Below are positions 1 to 7,698 of a DNA stretch of 64,000 bases, one piece after another. Every line of letters starts with the position of its first letter. The stretch's first letter is position 1. The notes beneath the pieces were generated by a model. The model was not told the origin of the DNA. It was given only the letters and a program-made list of their open reading frames with translations, and did no database searches. Position numbers and translations under genes: made by a program. Source of the stretch: Natronorubrum sediminis (GTDB lineage Archaea; Halobacteriota; Halobacteria; Halobacteriales; Natrialbaceae); the NCBI RefSeq assembly GCF_900108095.1, contig NZ_FNWL01000001.1, forward strand, positions 558,001 through 622,000. The letters run 5' to 3'.

Positions 1-1
1 G

Positions 2-766
2 CGCGGGACGATCACGACCGACGTGAACAACATCATCGAGGGCCAGACGCTGGGCACGGCCGACGAGCCGAATCCGCAGACGCTGATGGGTGATGGCCCC
101 GTCTACAACCTCGTGATCGACCACCCCGAGGCGACGATCCTCTGGGACACCGGCTCTCATCCCGAGGCGGATTCGGGCCACTGGCCCGACGACCTCTACG
201 CCGCGTTCGAACACACCGGGCTGCGTCCGCTCGAGGACGACCTCGCCGACGCCGGCTACACCATCTCAGATATCGACTGCGTAATCCAGACGCATCTCCA
301 CCTCGATCACGCCGGCGGCCTCCAGGTTTTCGCGGGCACTGAGACGCCAATCTACGTCCACAAACGGGAACTCGAGTTCGCCTACTACAGCGCAAAGACC
401 GACGAGGGCGACGACGCCTACATCGCCGGGGACTTCGATCACGACCTGAACTGGCGGATCGTTCACGACGACAGAGAACAACACTTCACGGATCTCGAGT
501 TCGTCCACCTCCCCGGCCACACGCCAGGGTTACTCGGCGTGAAACTCGAACTCGACGGCGTCGGAACGGTCGTTCTCGCCGGCGATCAGGCCTACACACG
601 CGCGAACTATCACGGCGAACTCCCGATGGGCGGCGCATTGCTCTGGAGCAAACGCCACTGGCTCGAGAGTCTCCGAACGGTCCAAGACCTCGAGCGTCGC
701 CACGACGCGACCGTTATCTGCGGACACGACGGCGACGATCTCGAGGTGTTGGCGGATCTACCGTAG
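2..766 (+). CDS. MBL-fold hydrolase, N-acyl homoserine lactonase-like (5' truncated by window edge)
   Basis: This is a zinc-dependent metallo-beta-lactamase-fold hydrolase of the lactonase-like group. Counting from the GTG at 23, the metal motif THLHLDH lies at residues 90-96. Later ligands appear as HLPGH, GDQAY and CGHDGDD. The frame stays open back to the first base of the window and the residues before the GTG look family-like, so the true start is probably upstream and the GTG is internal. The substrate cannot be read from sequence. Quorum quenching is a family-level possibility only, and many archaeal members are generic esterases or lactonases. It stands alone, followed by the thioesterase on the same strand. 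Confidence 0.8.
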   Translation, partial: RGTITTDVNNIIEGQTLGTADEPNPQTLMGDGPVYNLVIDHPEATILWDTGSHPEADSGHWPDDLYAAFEHTGLRPLEDDLADAGYTISDIDCVIQTHLHLDHAGGLQVFAGTETPIYVHKRELEFAYYSAKTDEGDDAYIAGDFDHDLNWRIVHDDREQHFTDLEFVHLPGHTPGLLGVKLELDGVGTVVLAGDQAYTRANYHGELPMGGALLWSKRHWLESLRTVQDLERRHDATVICGHDGDDLEVLADLP

Positions 767-849
767 TCACCGCAAGTCGGTGCACACCGGGACGAAAGCG
801 AGTTGCCGAGGTCGGTACGACTTTGCCGGTCGAACCAGCGGTAGTTGGT

Positions 850-1317
850 ATGGGTACGACTGACGATGCGGACGTAACCGCTGAACCCGACTTCCAGCCA
901 GTGTTCGAGAATCGCGTGCGATTCGCCGAAACCGACAAGCAGGGAATCGTCTTCTACGGCGAGTACTTCACCTTTCAGGACGAGACCGTCTCCGAGTTCT
1001 TCCGCCAGATCGAGTACAGCTACGAGCAGATGGAAGCCGACAACTGGCAGGTCCACGTCGTCAACACCGAACTGAACTACCGCGCCGCGGCCGAGTTCGG
1101 CGACCGACTCGTCAACGAAATCCGAATCGTCGAGATGGGAACCTCGAGTTTCACGTTCGACTACCGCGTGAAACGCCTCGAGGACGAGAAACTCCTCGCG
1201 GATGGCAGCGTCACGCAGGTCGCCGTCGACCTCGAGACCGAGCGCCCAATCACCGTTCCAGACGAGTTTCGCGAAGCGGTCGCCTCGTTTCAGGGCGGTC
1301 TCGGGGGCGACGCCTAA
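850..1317 (+). CDS. Acyl-CoA thioesterase, 4HBT/YbgC hotdog family
   Basis: A 155-residue single-hotdog protein. The segment RFAETDKQGIVFYGEYF matches the 4-hydroxybenzoyl-CoA thioesterase/YbgC active-site region, in which an Asp/Glu near the D-x-x-G-I-V-F/Y motif supports thioester hydrolysis. I chose the ATG at 850 rather than the in-frame TTG at 823, because the added nine residues do not resemble the family. It probably releases free acid from a short or aromatic acyl-CoA in the cytoplasm. Its 3' end is followed at once by a tandem 11-bp repeat. The specific substrate is unknown. Confidence 0.8.
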   Translation: MGTTDDADVTAEPDFQPVFENRVRFAETDKQGIVFYGEYFTFQDETVSEFFRQIEYSYEQMEADNWQVHVVNTELNYRAAAEFGDRLVNEIRIVEMGTSSFTFDYRVKRLEDEKLLADGSVTQVAVDLETERPITVPDEFREAVASFQGGLGGDA

Positions 1318-1345
1318 CTGAACTGGGCCAACACACTGTGGAGAC

Positions 1346-1400
1346 GATACGGAGCTGATACGGAGCTGATTCGGAGCTAATTCGAAGCTGATACGGAGCT
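1346..1400. repeat. Five tandem copies of an 11-bp repeat
   Basis: Unit GATACGGAGCT. Copies at 1346-1356, 1357-1367 and 1390-1400 are intact, or differ by nothing in the case of the first two. Copies at 1368-1378 and 1379-1389 carry one and three changes. The array lies 29 bp past the thioesterase stop and before the convergent livF stop. The 11-bp period is not a multiple of three, so it is unlikely to be coding. Confidence 0.9.
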
Positions 1401-1488
1401 GATGTGGACGAATTTCGCTCGAGGAGGGGTCCAGTTGGAGCCCTGGCAATTGTGCGGAAAAATAACTGTGGGAACCGACTGCGCCCCG

Positions 1489-2205
1489 TCAGTGAACGCC
1501 GACGTACGCTTCGCGGACGTACTCGTTGTCGTGGAACTCAGAGGCCGTTCCCTCGAGTTCGATTTCGCCGGTTTCGATCAACGAGAGCCGTTCGGCGTGG
1601 CGTAACGCGAACGTCGAGTTCTGTTCGGCCAGCAAGATGGTCAGCCCCTCGTCTAGCAGGCGCTCGATGGCCTCGCTGATGTCCTGAATGATCACCGGAG
1701 CGAGCCCGATCGTGGGCTCGTCGAGCATGAGCATCTCGGGGTCGCTCATCAGCGCGCGACCGATGGCGAGCATCTGTTGCTCGCCGCCACTCATCGTTTC
1801 GGCCTCCTGCTCGCGTCGCTCGTCTAAGCGCGGGAACAGGTCGTAGACCATCTCGAGGTCGGCTTCGACGGCCTCGCGATCGTCTCTGAACTGGGCACCC
1901 ATGAGCAGGTTTTCGTGGACCGAGAAGAACGGGAACAGGTCCCGGTCTTCGGTACAGTAGATCAGCCCGTCTTGGACGATATCTTGGGCTCGTTCGTCGG
2001 CGAGATCACTGCCGTCGTAGCGGATCGTCCCCTCGTAGTCGACGAAGCCGGCGACGGCGTTCAGCATGGTCGTCTTGCCGGCCCCGTTCGGGCCGATGAC
2101 GCCGTAGATCTCGCCGCGCTCGACGGATACCGAGACGCCCTTGAGCGCGTGTGCTTTGCCGTAGTAGACGTGTAGATCGTCGATCTCGAGTAGTGGGTCG
2201 CTCAT
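1489..2205 (-). CDS. livF: Branched-chain amino acid-type ABC transporter ATP-binding protein LivF
   Basis: A 238-residue ABC ATPase. It has Walker A GPNGAGKTT near residue 37, the ABC signature MSGGEQQ, and Walker B LMLDEPTIGLAP, which is the LivF-type sequence. With LivG it powers import by the LivH/LivM permeases in the membrane. It is the last gene of the minus-strand operon livJ-H-M-G-F, and its ATG overlaps the livG TGA (ATGA at 2202-2205), so the two are translationally coupled. Family transporters carry Leu/Ile/Val, but related Liv systems carry urea, amides or other acids, so the substrate is inferred. Confidence 0.93.
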   Translation of the reverse strand: MSDPLLEIDDLHVYYGKAHALKGVSVSVERGEIYGVIGPNGAGKTTMLNAVAGFVDYEGTIRYDGSDLADERAQDIVQDGLIYCTEDRDLFPFFSVHENLLMGAQFRDDREAVEADLEMVYDLFPRLDERREQEAETMSGGEQQMLAIGRALMSDPEMLMLDEPTIGLAPVIIQDISEAIERLLDEGLTILLAEQNSTFALRHAERLSLIETGEIELEGTASEFHDNEYVREAYVGVH

Positions 2206-2933
2206 TGTGTCACCTCGCCAGCGAGGTACGCTTCCTGGACGTCGTCGTCGCCGGCGATCTCCTCTGGGGTCCCCGCCGCGAGGAAGTCGCCGTTGTTGAT
2301 GACGACGATTCGGTCGACCAGTCCCATCAGGCCGCCCATGTTGTGGTCGACGACGACCTGCGTGATTCCTTCCTCGCGGAACTCCTCCATCTTCGCCGCG
2401 AGTTCGGTGATCTCCTGTTGGTTCATCCCCGCGAACGGTTCGTCGAGGAGCAACATCTCCGGCTCCGTCGCCAACGCTTTCGCGATTTCTAAGCGACGAA
2501 CGCCCGCGTGGGGCATCGATCCTGGGTGCTCCTCGAGTTGGTCTTCGATATCCACGCGCGCGGCGTACTCGGCGATCTCCTCGTCGCTCGCGCCGCCGGA
2601 GAACGCCAGAATGGAGTTCGGCAACGTGAACAGCTTGATGTTCTCACGAACGGTCATGTCATCGATCGGGTTCGACTCCTGGGAGACTCGAGAGAGCCCG
2701 CGGTTGACGATTTCGTGAGTCGAGTCGTTCGTGATCTCCTCGCCGTCGAAGTGGATCTGTCCGTCGGTGACGTTGTAGATCCCCATGAGGCAGTTGAAGA
2801 CGGTCGACTTGCCCGAGCCGTTCGGGCCGATCAAGCCGACGATCTCGCCGCGTTCGACGGTCATGTCGAAGTCGTCGACGGCGACGAGCCCACCGAATCG
2901 CTTGGTGAGTCCGTCGATCTCGAGGAGCGTCAT
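2202..2933 (-). CDS. livG: Branched-chain amino acid-type ABC transporter ATP-binding protein LivG
   Basis: A 243-residue ABC ATPase. Walker A is GPNGSGKST and Walker B is MLLLDEPFAGMN, the LivG-type form. The usual signature is altered: where LSGGQ-like sequence is expected there is PHAGVRRLEIAKAL. Many LivG proteins show a degenerate signature with LEIAR/K next to it, so this is not alarming. It pairs with LivF as a heterodimer on the LivHM permease. Its ATG overlaps the livM TGA by an ATGA. Confidence 0.92.
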   Translation of the reverse strand: MTLLEIDGLTKRFGGLVAVDDFDMTVERGEIVGLIGPNGSGKSTVFNCLMGIYNVTDGQIHFDGEEITNDSTHEIVNRGLSRVSQESNPIDDMTVRENIKLFTLPNSILAFSGGASDEEIAEYAARVDIEDQLEEHPGSMPHAGVRRLEIAKALATEPEMLLLDEPFAGMNQQEITELAAKMEEFREEGITQVVVDHNMGGLMGLVDRIVVINNGDFLAAGTPEEIAGDDDVQEAYLAGEVTQ

Positions 2934-3988
2934 CGGTCGTCACCTCCGAGGCGTCCGAGCCAGTTCCAGAGTTTCCGCCCGAGCCCGTCCCGTGCGAACA
3001 CGAGGACGAGTAAGACGAGCGTCCAGAGCACGGCGTATCTGGTCGTCGTCCCGAAATCGATTATCGGCAGGACGTTTCCGACCCCCGGGAGCACGTAATC
3101 GTTCGCGACGATGAAGAAGAACGCCCCAGCGACCGGCCCGAGAATCGAGCCGATTCCGCCGAGGACGGCCATCGCGATCATCTCGATGCTGTTGTCGACG
3201 ATGACGAACAGCTCCGGATTGACGGTCCCGAAACGGTGGACGAGTAAGACGCCACCAATCCCCATCGGCACCGAACTCACCGCGAACGACCAAATCTTGA
3301 ACTTCGTCGCGTCGAGTCCCGCCGCCTCGACGGCCGATTCGTTCTCGCGGATCGCCTTGAACACCATCCCGTTGTTCGACCGGGAGATGTAGAGCAATCC
3401 GAGCGCGACGAGGAGCATCGGCACGAGCGCGATGTAGTAGCGAACCTCGTAGTAGAACAGTTCGAACCCGAGGATGGTCGTGTCGCTACCGTACGTGTAG
3501 ATGTTCCTCGAGATGCCCGTCTCTCCGCCGGTATACTCGCTGAGTGGTCGGAGCATCCGGTAGAAGACGAGCACCGCGGCGAACGTAATCAACGAGAAGT
3601 ACGGGCCACGCAGCCGAAGCGACGGCAACGCGATGACAAGCCCGATGAGCACCGTCATGACGACCGACAGTGGAATCGTAATCCACAGGGACATGTTCGG
3701 GTCCACGTTGTAGATCAACATCGCGGTCGTGTATCCGGCGGCACCGGAGAGCACCGAGTGCCCGAAACTGATGTAGCCGGTGTAGCCGCTCTGGATGTCC
3801 CAGCCCATCGCGAAGATGGCCCAGATACACGCGAGCGTCAACGCCTGCATGAGCGCGAGGTGACTCGGCAACATCGCGCTCCAGAACGGTGCGGTGAGCA
3901 GTGCGAGTACGGAAACGGCGATGAACGCGAACTGCACCGTGTTCATCGATCCGAACGGCGTCGTGAATCGCGGTGTGCTATCAGTCAT
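2930..3988 (-). CDS. livM: Liv-type ABC transporter permease LivM
   Basis: A 352-residue polytopic membrane protein with roughly ten hydrophobic segments, matching the LivM permease family. The stretches SFGHSVLSGAAGYT and AVLGGIGSILGPVAGA are characteristic of BPD_transp_2 permeases. It forms the transmembrane channel with LivH. The stop of livH overlaps its start region by 8 bp. The N-terminus is soluble for about 20 residues before the first helix. Confidence 0.92.
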   Translation of the reverse strand: MTDSTPRFTTPFGSMNTVQFAFIAVSVLALLTAPFWSAMLPSHLALMQALTLACIWAIFAMGWDIQSGYTGYISFGHSVLSGAAGYTTAMLIYNVDPNMSLWITIPLSVVMTVLIGLVIALPSLRLRGPYFSLITFAAVLVFYRMLRPLSEYTGGETGISRNIYTYGSDTTILGFELFYYEVRYYIALVPMLLVALGLLYISRSNNGMVFKAIRENESAVEAAGLDATKFKIWSFAVSSVPMGIGGVLLVHRFGTVNPELFVIVDNSIEMIAMAVLGGIGSILGPVAGAFFFIVANDYVLPGVGNVLPIIDFGTTTRYAVLWTLVLLVLVFARDGLGRKLWNWLGRLGGDDR

Positions 3989-4862
3989 GGACGAACTCCC
4001 TCCCGTAGAGGCCTTCCGGCAAGACGATCAACACTGCCACGAGCACGATCAGCGCGAAGATGCCCTGATAACTCGCACCCAGTTGGGTGATCGCAATCGT
4101 CTCGAGGTAGCCGATCAGGTAGGCAGCGACGATCGAGCCCTTGATGCTCCCGATCCCGCCGATAACGACGATGATGAACGCCAGCGCGAGCGGGTTCAAC
4201 CACATCTCCGGGTTCGCGGGGTACGTTCGCGTGCCGAGGAAGACCCCCGCGAGGCCGGCGAGGCCGCCGGCGATCAGCCACGTTCGGGCCTTGACGGCGC
4301 GGAGGTCGACACCAGTCAACTGCGCTCCGCGTTCGCTCATCGAGGCCGCAAGAATCGACCGACCCTGGTCCGTTTTCGTCACGTAGTACCAGAGTAGTCC
4401 GATGGCGATCCACGAGGCGACGAACCCGAGGAGGTCGTTGTACCTGACGCGAACGCCGACCGACTCGAGGTGGAACGAGCCGCCCCAGACGGCGAGCGTG
4501 TAGGAGTTCGTCGTGAACTGCATCGTCGCGAGCTCCGTGAGGAGGAGCGCGACGACGACGGTCGCCAGGAACGTGATCACGATGTCGTCTTCGATGAACT
4601 GCACCAGTCCGACGTAGAGGACGTAGGACGCGATTGCGGCGATTGCAATCGCGACGATGAACCCGACAACAGGATGGAGTCCGACGAAACTGGCGTCGGT
4701 GACGACCAGGTACGTGTACGCACCGATCATGATCAACCCGCCGTGGGCGAGATTGAGCACGCCACCGACGCCGAATATCATCGTGAATCCGACGGCGATG
4801 AGCGCGTACACGGCGCTGAGCATCGCTCCGGTGACGAGTATCGAAATAATACTATCTAACAT
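3981..4862 (-). CDS. livH: Liv-type ABC transporter permease LivH
   Basis: A 293-residue integral membrane protein of about eight helices, of the LivH type. Recognisable pieces are FGVGGVLNLAHGGLIMIGAY near the N-terminus and VIGGIGSIKGSIVAAYLIG near the C-terminus. It partners LivM. The start lies 3 bp from the stop of the upstream substrate-binding protein gene, so it is cotranscribed with it. Confidence 0.92.
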   Translation of the reverse strand: MLDSIISILVTGAMLSAVYALIAVGFTMIFGVGGVLNLAHGGLIMIGAYTYLVVTDASFVGLHPVVGFIVAIAIAAIASYVLYVGLVQFIEDDIVITFLATVVVALLLTELATMQFTTNSYTLAVWGGSFHLESVGVRVRYNDLLGFVASWIAIGLLWYYVTKTDQGRSILAASMSERGAQLTGVDLRAVKARTWLIAGGLAGLAGVFLGTRTYPANPEMWLNPLALAFIIVVIGGIGSIKGSIVAAYLIGYLETIAITQLGASYQGIFALIVLVAVLIVLPEGLYGREFVHD

Positions 4863-4865
4863 GCC

Positions 4866-6134
4866 TCACATCCAGTCGGGAGCTTGGTGGTCTGCCGTCG
4901 CGTACGTCTCTGGGAAGACGCACTCGACTTCCCCGCCTTCTTGCCACTGCGTGATGGGGAAGTTGACGATTCGGTCGTCTTCGTCCCGGACTTCCTGGAC
5001 GTCGTGGGGGTACTCGTCGTCTTCGCCGTAGAGGCTGATCTCGCCCGCAGTCCCGTCGTAGGTGAGACTGAGCATGGCGTCGACGATGTCGTCGAGGTCG
5101 TCGTCGTAATCGGCAGTTCCGGCGTCCTCGACGGCTTCCTTGTAGAAGTTGATCGCGTCGTACGTGTTGAAGCCCATGTACATCGGCATGCTCGGCTCTT
5201 CGTCGCCGTACTCCTCCTGATAGGCCTCGACGAACGACATGGTTTCGTCGCCGTCGCTCATCTCGGTGACGCCGCCTGCGCCCGCCTGTCCCGTCGACTC
5301 GTAGAGGCACGCACCGTTGGTCTGATCCCAGAACTCGGGCGACATCGACGTAACGTGAATACCCTCCATCGCGAAATTGTACTCCCCTTGCCACGTGGAG
5401 ACCAGATTCGCCCCATTGGCGTGTGCAGCGATCCGAAGGACGACGTCGACTCCTTCGCTTTCGAAGGAATCGTAGTACGAGGTGAAGTCGTCCGTCTCGA
5501 TGTCGGCGGCTGTCTCGTAATCGAGCGAGAGGTCAGTTTCCTCGAACAGGCCGGGAATCTCGTCGCCGAAGGGCACTGTCCACGCAGCGTCGTCACGAAG
5601 CAATCCGAACGAGGTCCAGCCGTGTTCGTCGGCGAGGAACTCCGCGTACTCGACGACCGACTCCGCCTGGAGCGACGAGTTGATCGGTCCCGTTCTGAAG
5701 ATGTTCTTGTACGTCTCGTAGTCCTCGCCGTGGTAGTCGACGACAGTCTCCGTGTCGGCAGAACCCGTGATGATGAACGGCACGTCGCGTTCGGCGACGA
5801 AGTCCATGATCCCCTGCGTAACCTCGGTGACGAACGTTCCGACGAGGAGGTCGATGTTGTCCTCGACGATCATCGTCTCGATAACAGCCTCCGCATGGTC
5901 GACTTCCGCTTCCGTATCACCCGTCAAGAGTTCGACCTCCTGATCGAGAATTTCGTCGATTTGGTCGACTGCAATCTCCGCACTCTGTTCCGACCCAATC
6001 CCCATCGGCTGCGTCGTCGGGCCGATGTGGCCGATTCGAAAGACATCGTCGTCACCACCACGGCCAGCACACCCTGCAACTGTCGTCATCACGGCCCCCG
6101 CACCGGTTGCAGCCAAAAACCGTCGACGATTCAT
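4866..6134 (-). CDS. Liv-type substrate-binding lipoprotein (periplasmic-binding fold type I)
   Basis: This is the extracellular solute receptor of the Liv operon. From the ATG at 6134 the protein opens with NRRRFLAATG, a hydrophobic core and the lipobox AGC, so it is a Tat-exported lipoprotein, as is usual in haloarchaea. The body looks like a LivJ/Peripla_BP_6 receptor (for example RIGHIGPTTQPMG and LLTGDTEAEVDHA). In-frame ATGs at 6185 and 6203 would add 17-23 residues before the twin arginine and cannot be excluded. The ligand is not readable. Acidic composition is typical of a haloarchaeal secreted protein. Confidence 0.88.
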   Translation of the reverse strand: MNRRRFLAATGAGAVMTTVAGCAGRGGDDDVFRIGHIGPTTQPMGIGSEQSAEIAVDQIDEILDQEVELLTGDTEAEVDHAEAVIETMIVEDNIDLLVGTFVTEVTQGIMDFVAERDVPFIITGSADTETVVDYHGEDYETYKNIFRTGPINSSLQAESVVEYAEFLADEHGWTSFGLLRDDAAWTVPFGDEIPGLFEETDLSLDYETAADIETDDFTSYYDSFESEGVDVVLRIAAHANGANLVSTWQGEYNFAMEGIHVTSMSPEFWDQTNGACLYESTGQAGAGGVTEMSDGDETMSFVEAYQEEYGDEEPSMPMYMGFNTYDAINFYKEAVEDAGTADYDDDLDDIVDAMLSLTYDGTAGEISLYGEDDEYPHDVQEVRDEDDRIVNFPITQWQEGGEVECVFPETYATADHQAPDWM

Positions 6135-6235
6135 TCCTGTCGCACTTCGCTCCCGATCACCTACAGATTCAGTTATATTTGACATTGCTGAACACAGACA
6201 CACGTCGTGTCATCGCTGATTTTCCAGTGGCATCT

Positions 6236-6246
6236 ATTAAATGTAT
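6236..6246 (-). promoter_or_regulatory. Candidate TATA box of the liv operon
   Basis: Read on the minus strand, the AT-rich run CATTTAATAG lies around 6236-6246 in an otherwise GC-rich chromosome. A transcript starting about 26 nt downstream would begin near 6214, just ahead of the candidate start codons of the binding-protein gene. Position and composition are the only evidence. Confidence 0.4.
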
Positions 6247-6394
6247 GTATCCAATATTAGGCTCCTGAAATGAGCGATGTACACAGGTAACTATCCTACC
6301 GTTACCAGTTCACATTTGTAAGCGCAGCTGCCTGCCCGTATGGTGTATTTAGGTCAATAATTCGTTAAATCGTCGAACTCGATGCCCGATCGGA

Positions 6395-7375
6395 TTACGT
6401 CTCTCGAGAAAAGACCGACTCGAGGCCGTCCACTGACTCCGGCATTCGATAGACGCCCTGTTCTTTCTCGAGGACCCCTTCGTGCGTCAGGTGATCGAGG
6501 TGGGCGAACGCCTCACCCGGCCCGTGAACGATGTGGATCCCCTCGAGGTCGCCGAATAAGCGCTCGCTGACCGTCCACGCGTCCGCCGGCCCGTGTTCCT
6601 CGAGCACGCCGAGGATGTTCTCGCTTCGCTCGCGGTGGTGGTCGAGGATTTCGAGGGCTCGCTCGCGCGGGTTCTCGATCGGATCGCGGTGGCCGGGCCA
6701 GACTCGTTGGTACTCGTGGTCGGCGATTCGACGCAAAGACGCGAGATACTGCTCCAGTGGGCGCTCGACGCGAACGTCTGCCCCGCCAACGTTCGGCGTG
6801 TAGACCGGCAACAGTGCGTCCCCGACGAACGCCTCCGTTCCATCGGCCACGTCGAAACAACTGAGGCCGGCCGAGTGACCGGGTGCGTGTACCGTCTCGA
6901 GGGTGTCTCCCCCGACCTCGAGTCGATCCCCGTCTTCGACCGGCGTCACGGACGCGCCATCGCCTTCGATGCTGATCGCGTCCTCGAAAAACGCCAACAG
7001 TTCCGCTTGTTCGTCCTCGGGAACGCCCCACTCGTCTAAGTACGCCTGTCGCCGCCGTTCGACGGCGGCGATCGCCTCGGAATCGCGTTCGACCATCGGC
7101 GCGTCGGCCTCGTGGACGTACACCGTCGCGTCACTCTCCGCTTGTATCTCTCCGGCGAGTCCCGCGTGATCGACGTGAAAGTGCGTCAGGACGATGTCGT
7201 CGACGTCCGAAAACGCGTAGCCCCGTTTCTCGAGTCCGACACGCAACTGCTCACGAATATCCGGCGTCGCGATGCCGGTATCGACCAGCGCGAGTTCGTC
7301 CTGTTCGTCGTCTGCGAGCACGTACGCGTTGTTTCGGCCCTCGAACTCGTCGTTCCCCAGCGTAATCCGATCCAT
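6395..7375 (-). CDS. MBL-fold hydrolase with C-terminal winged-helix-like domain
   Basis: A 326-residue protein starting at the ATG MDRITLGNDEF. The N-terminal two thirds is a metallo-beta-lactamase domain with the metal motif THFHVDHAG, then APGHSAG and WPGHRDP. The last 80 residues (after PRERALEILDHH) resemble the winged-helix C-terminal domain found in LACTB2-like hydrolases. Such proteins hydrolyse thioesters or phosphoesters or act as nucleases, and the substrate here is unknown. It lies downstream of the Liv operon on the same strand but is separated from it by more than 2 kb of transcript start, so it is probably its own unit. Confidence 0.83.
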   Translation of the reverse strand: MDRITLGNDEFEGRNNAYVLADDEQDELALVDTGIATPDIREQLRVGLEKRGYAFSDVDDIVLTHFHVDHAGLAGEIQAESDATVYVHEADAPMVERDSEAIAAVERRRQAYLDEWGVPEDEQAELLAFFEDAISIEGDGASVTPVEDGDRLEVGGDTLETVHAPGHSAGLSCFDVADGTEAFVGDALLPVYTPNVGGADVRVERPLEQYLASLRRIADHEYQRVWPGHRDPIENPRERALEILDHHRERSENILGVLEEHGPADAWTVSERLFGDLEGIHIVHGPGEAFAHLDHLTHEGVLEKEQGVYRMPESVDGLESVFSRET

Positions 7376-7447
7376 GTCGACACAGAACACGTTCCTCGCT
7401 CTTAATTCACCTGATAGGATCGGGGTCGACCACGAACCCTCCGTCTC

Positions 7448-7508
7448 TCACTCGAGTTCGGCGCGCAACTGCTGATTCACGTCGCCTGGGTCCGCACTCC
7501 CTCCCGTC
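7448..7508 (-). repeat. Second copy of the 3'-terminal 61 bp of gatB
   Basis: Identical over 61 bp to 7638-7698, which encodes the last 19 residues of GatB and its TGA. The offset is exactly 190 bp in the same orientation. On the minus strand the copy is in frame with a GTG at 7604-7606, giving a 52-residue open frame (7448-7606) that ends in the GatB tail GDVNQQLRAELE. Whether that frame is translated is unknown. It may simply be a duplication scar. Confidence 0.9.
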
Positions 7509-7637
7509 AGTTTTGCCACCTTTTTCTCGTCGGGATGCTCGCGAGACTCGCACCCACTCCGAGAAAAATCTGGACCAAAAGCCGAACGCTCGTGACTTAC
7601 GGACACTGTCCGTTCGCCTCTTCGCGTTCGGTACCGT

Positions 7638-7698
7638 TCACTCGAGTTCGGCGCGCAACTGCTGATTCACGTCGCCTGGGTCCGCACTCCCTCCCGTC
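7638..7698 (-). repeat. 3' end of gatB, parent copy of the 61-bp direct repeat
   Basis: This is the coding copy of the direct repeat at 7448-7508. It includes the gatB stop codon and the codons for the terminal tail. Outside the 61 bp, the flanks differ apart from a short TTTTGC similarity. Confidence 0.9.

Noticed and set aside
6135-6394. A short gene between the liv operon and the MBL gene
   Set aside because: The region is AT-rich and holds only the promoter-like sequence; no frame of meaningful length has haloarchaeal composition.
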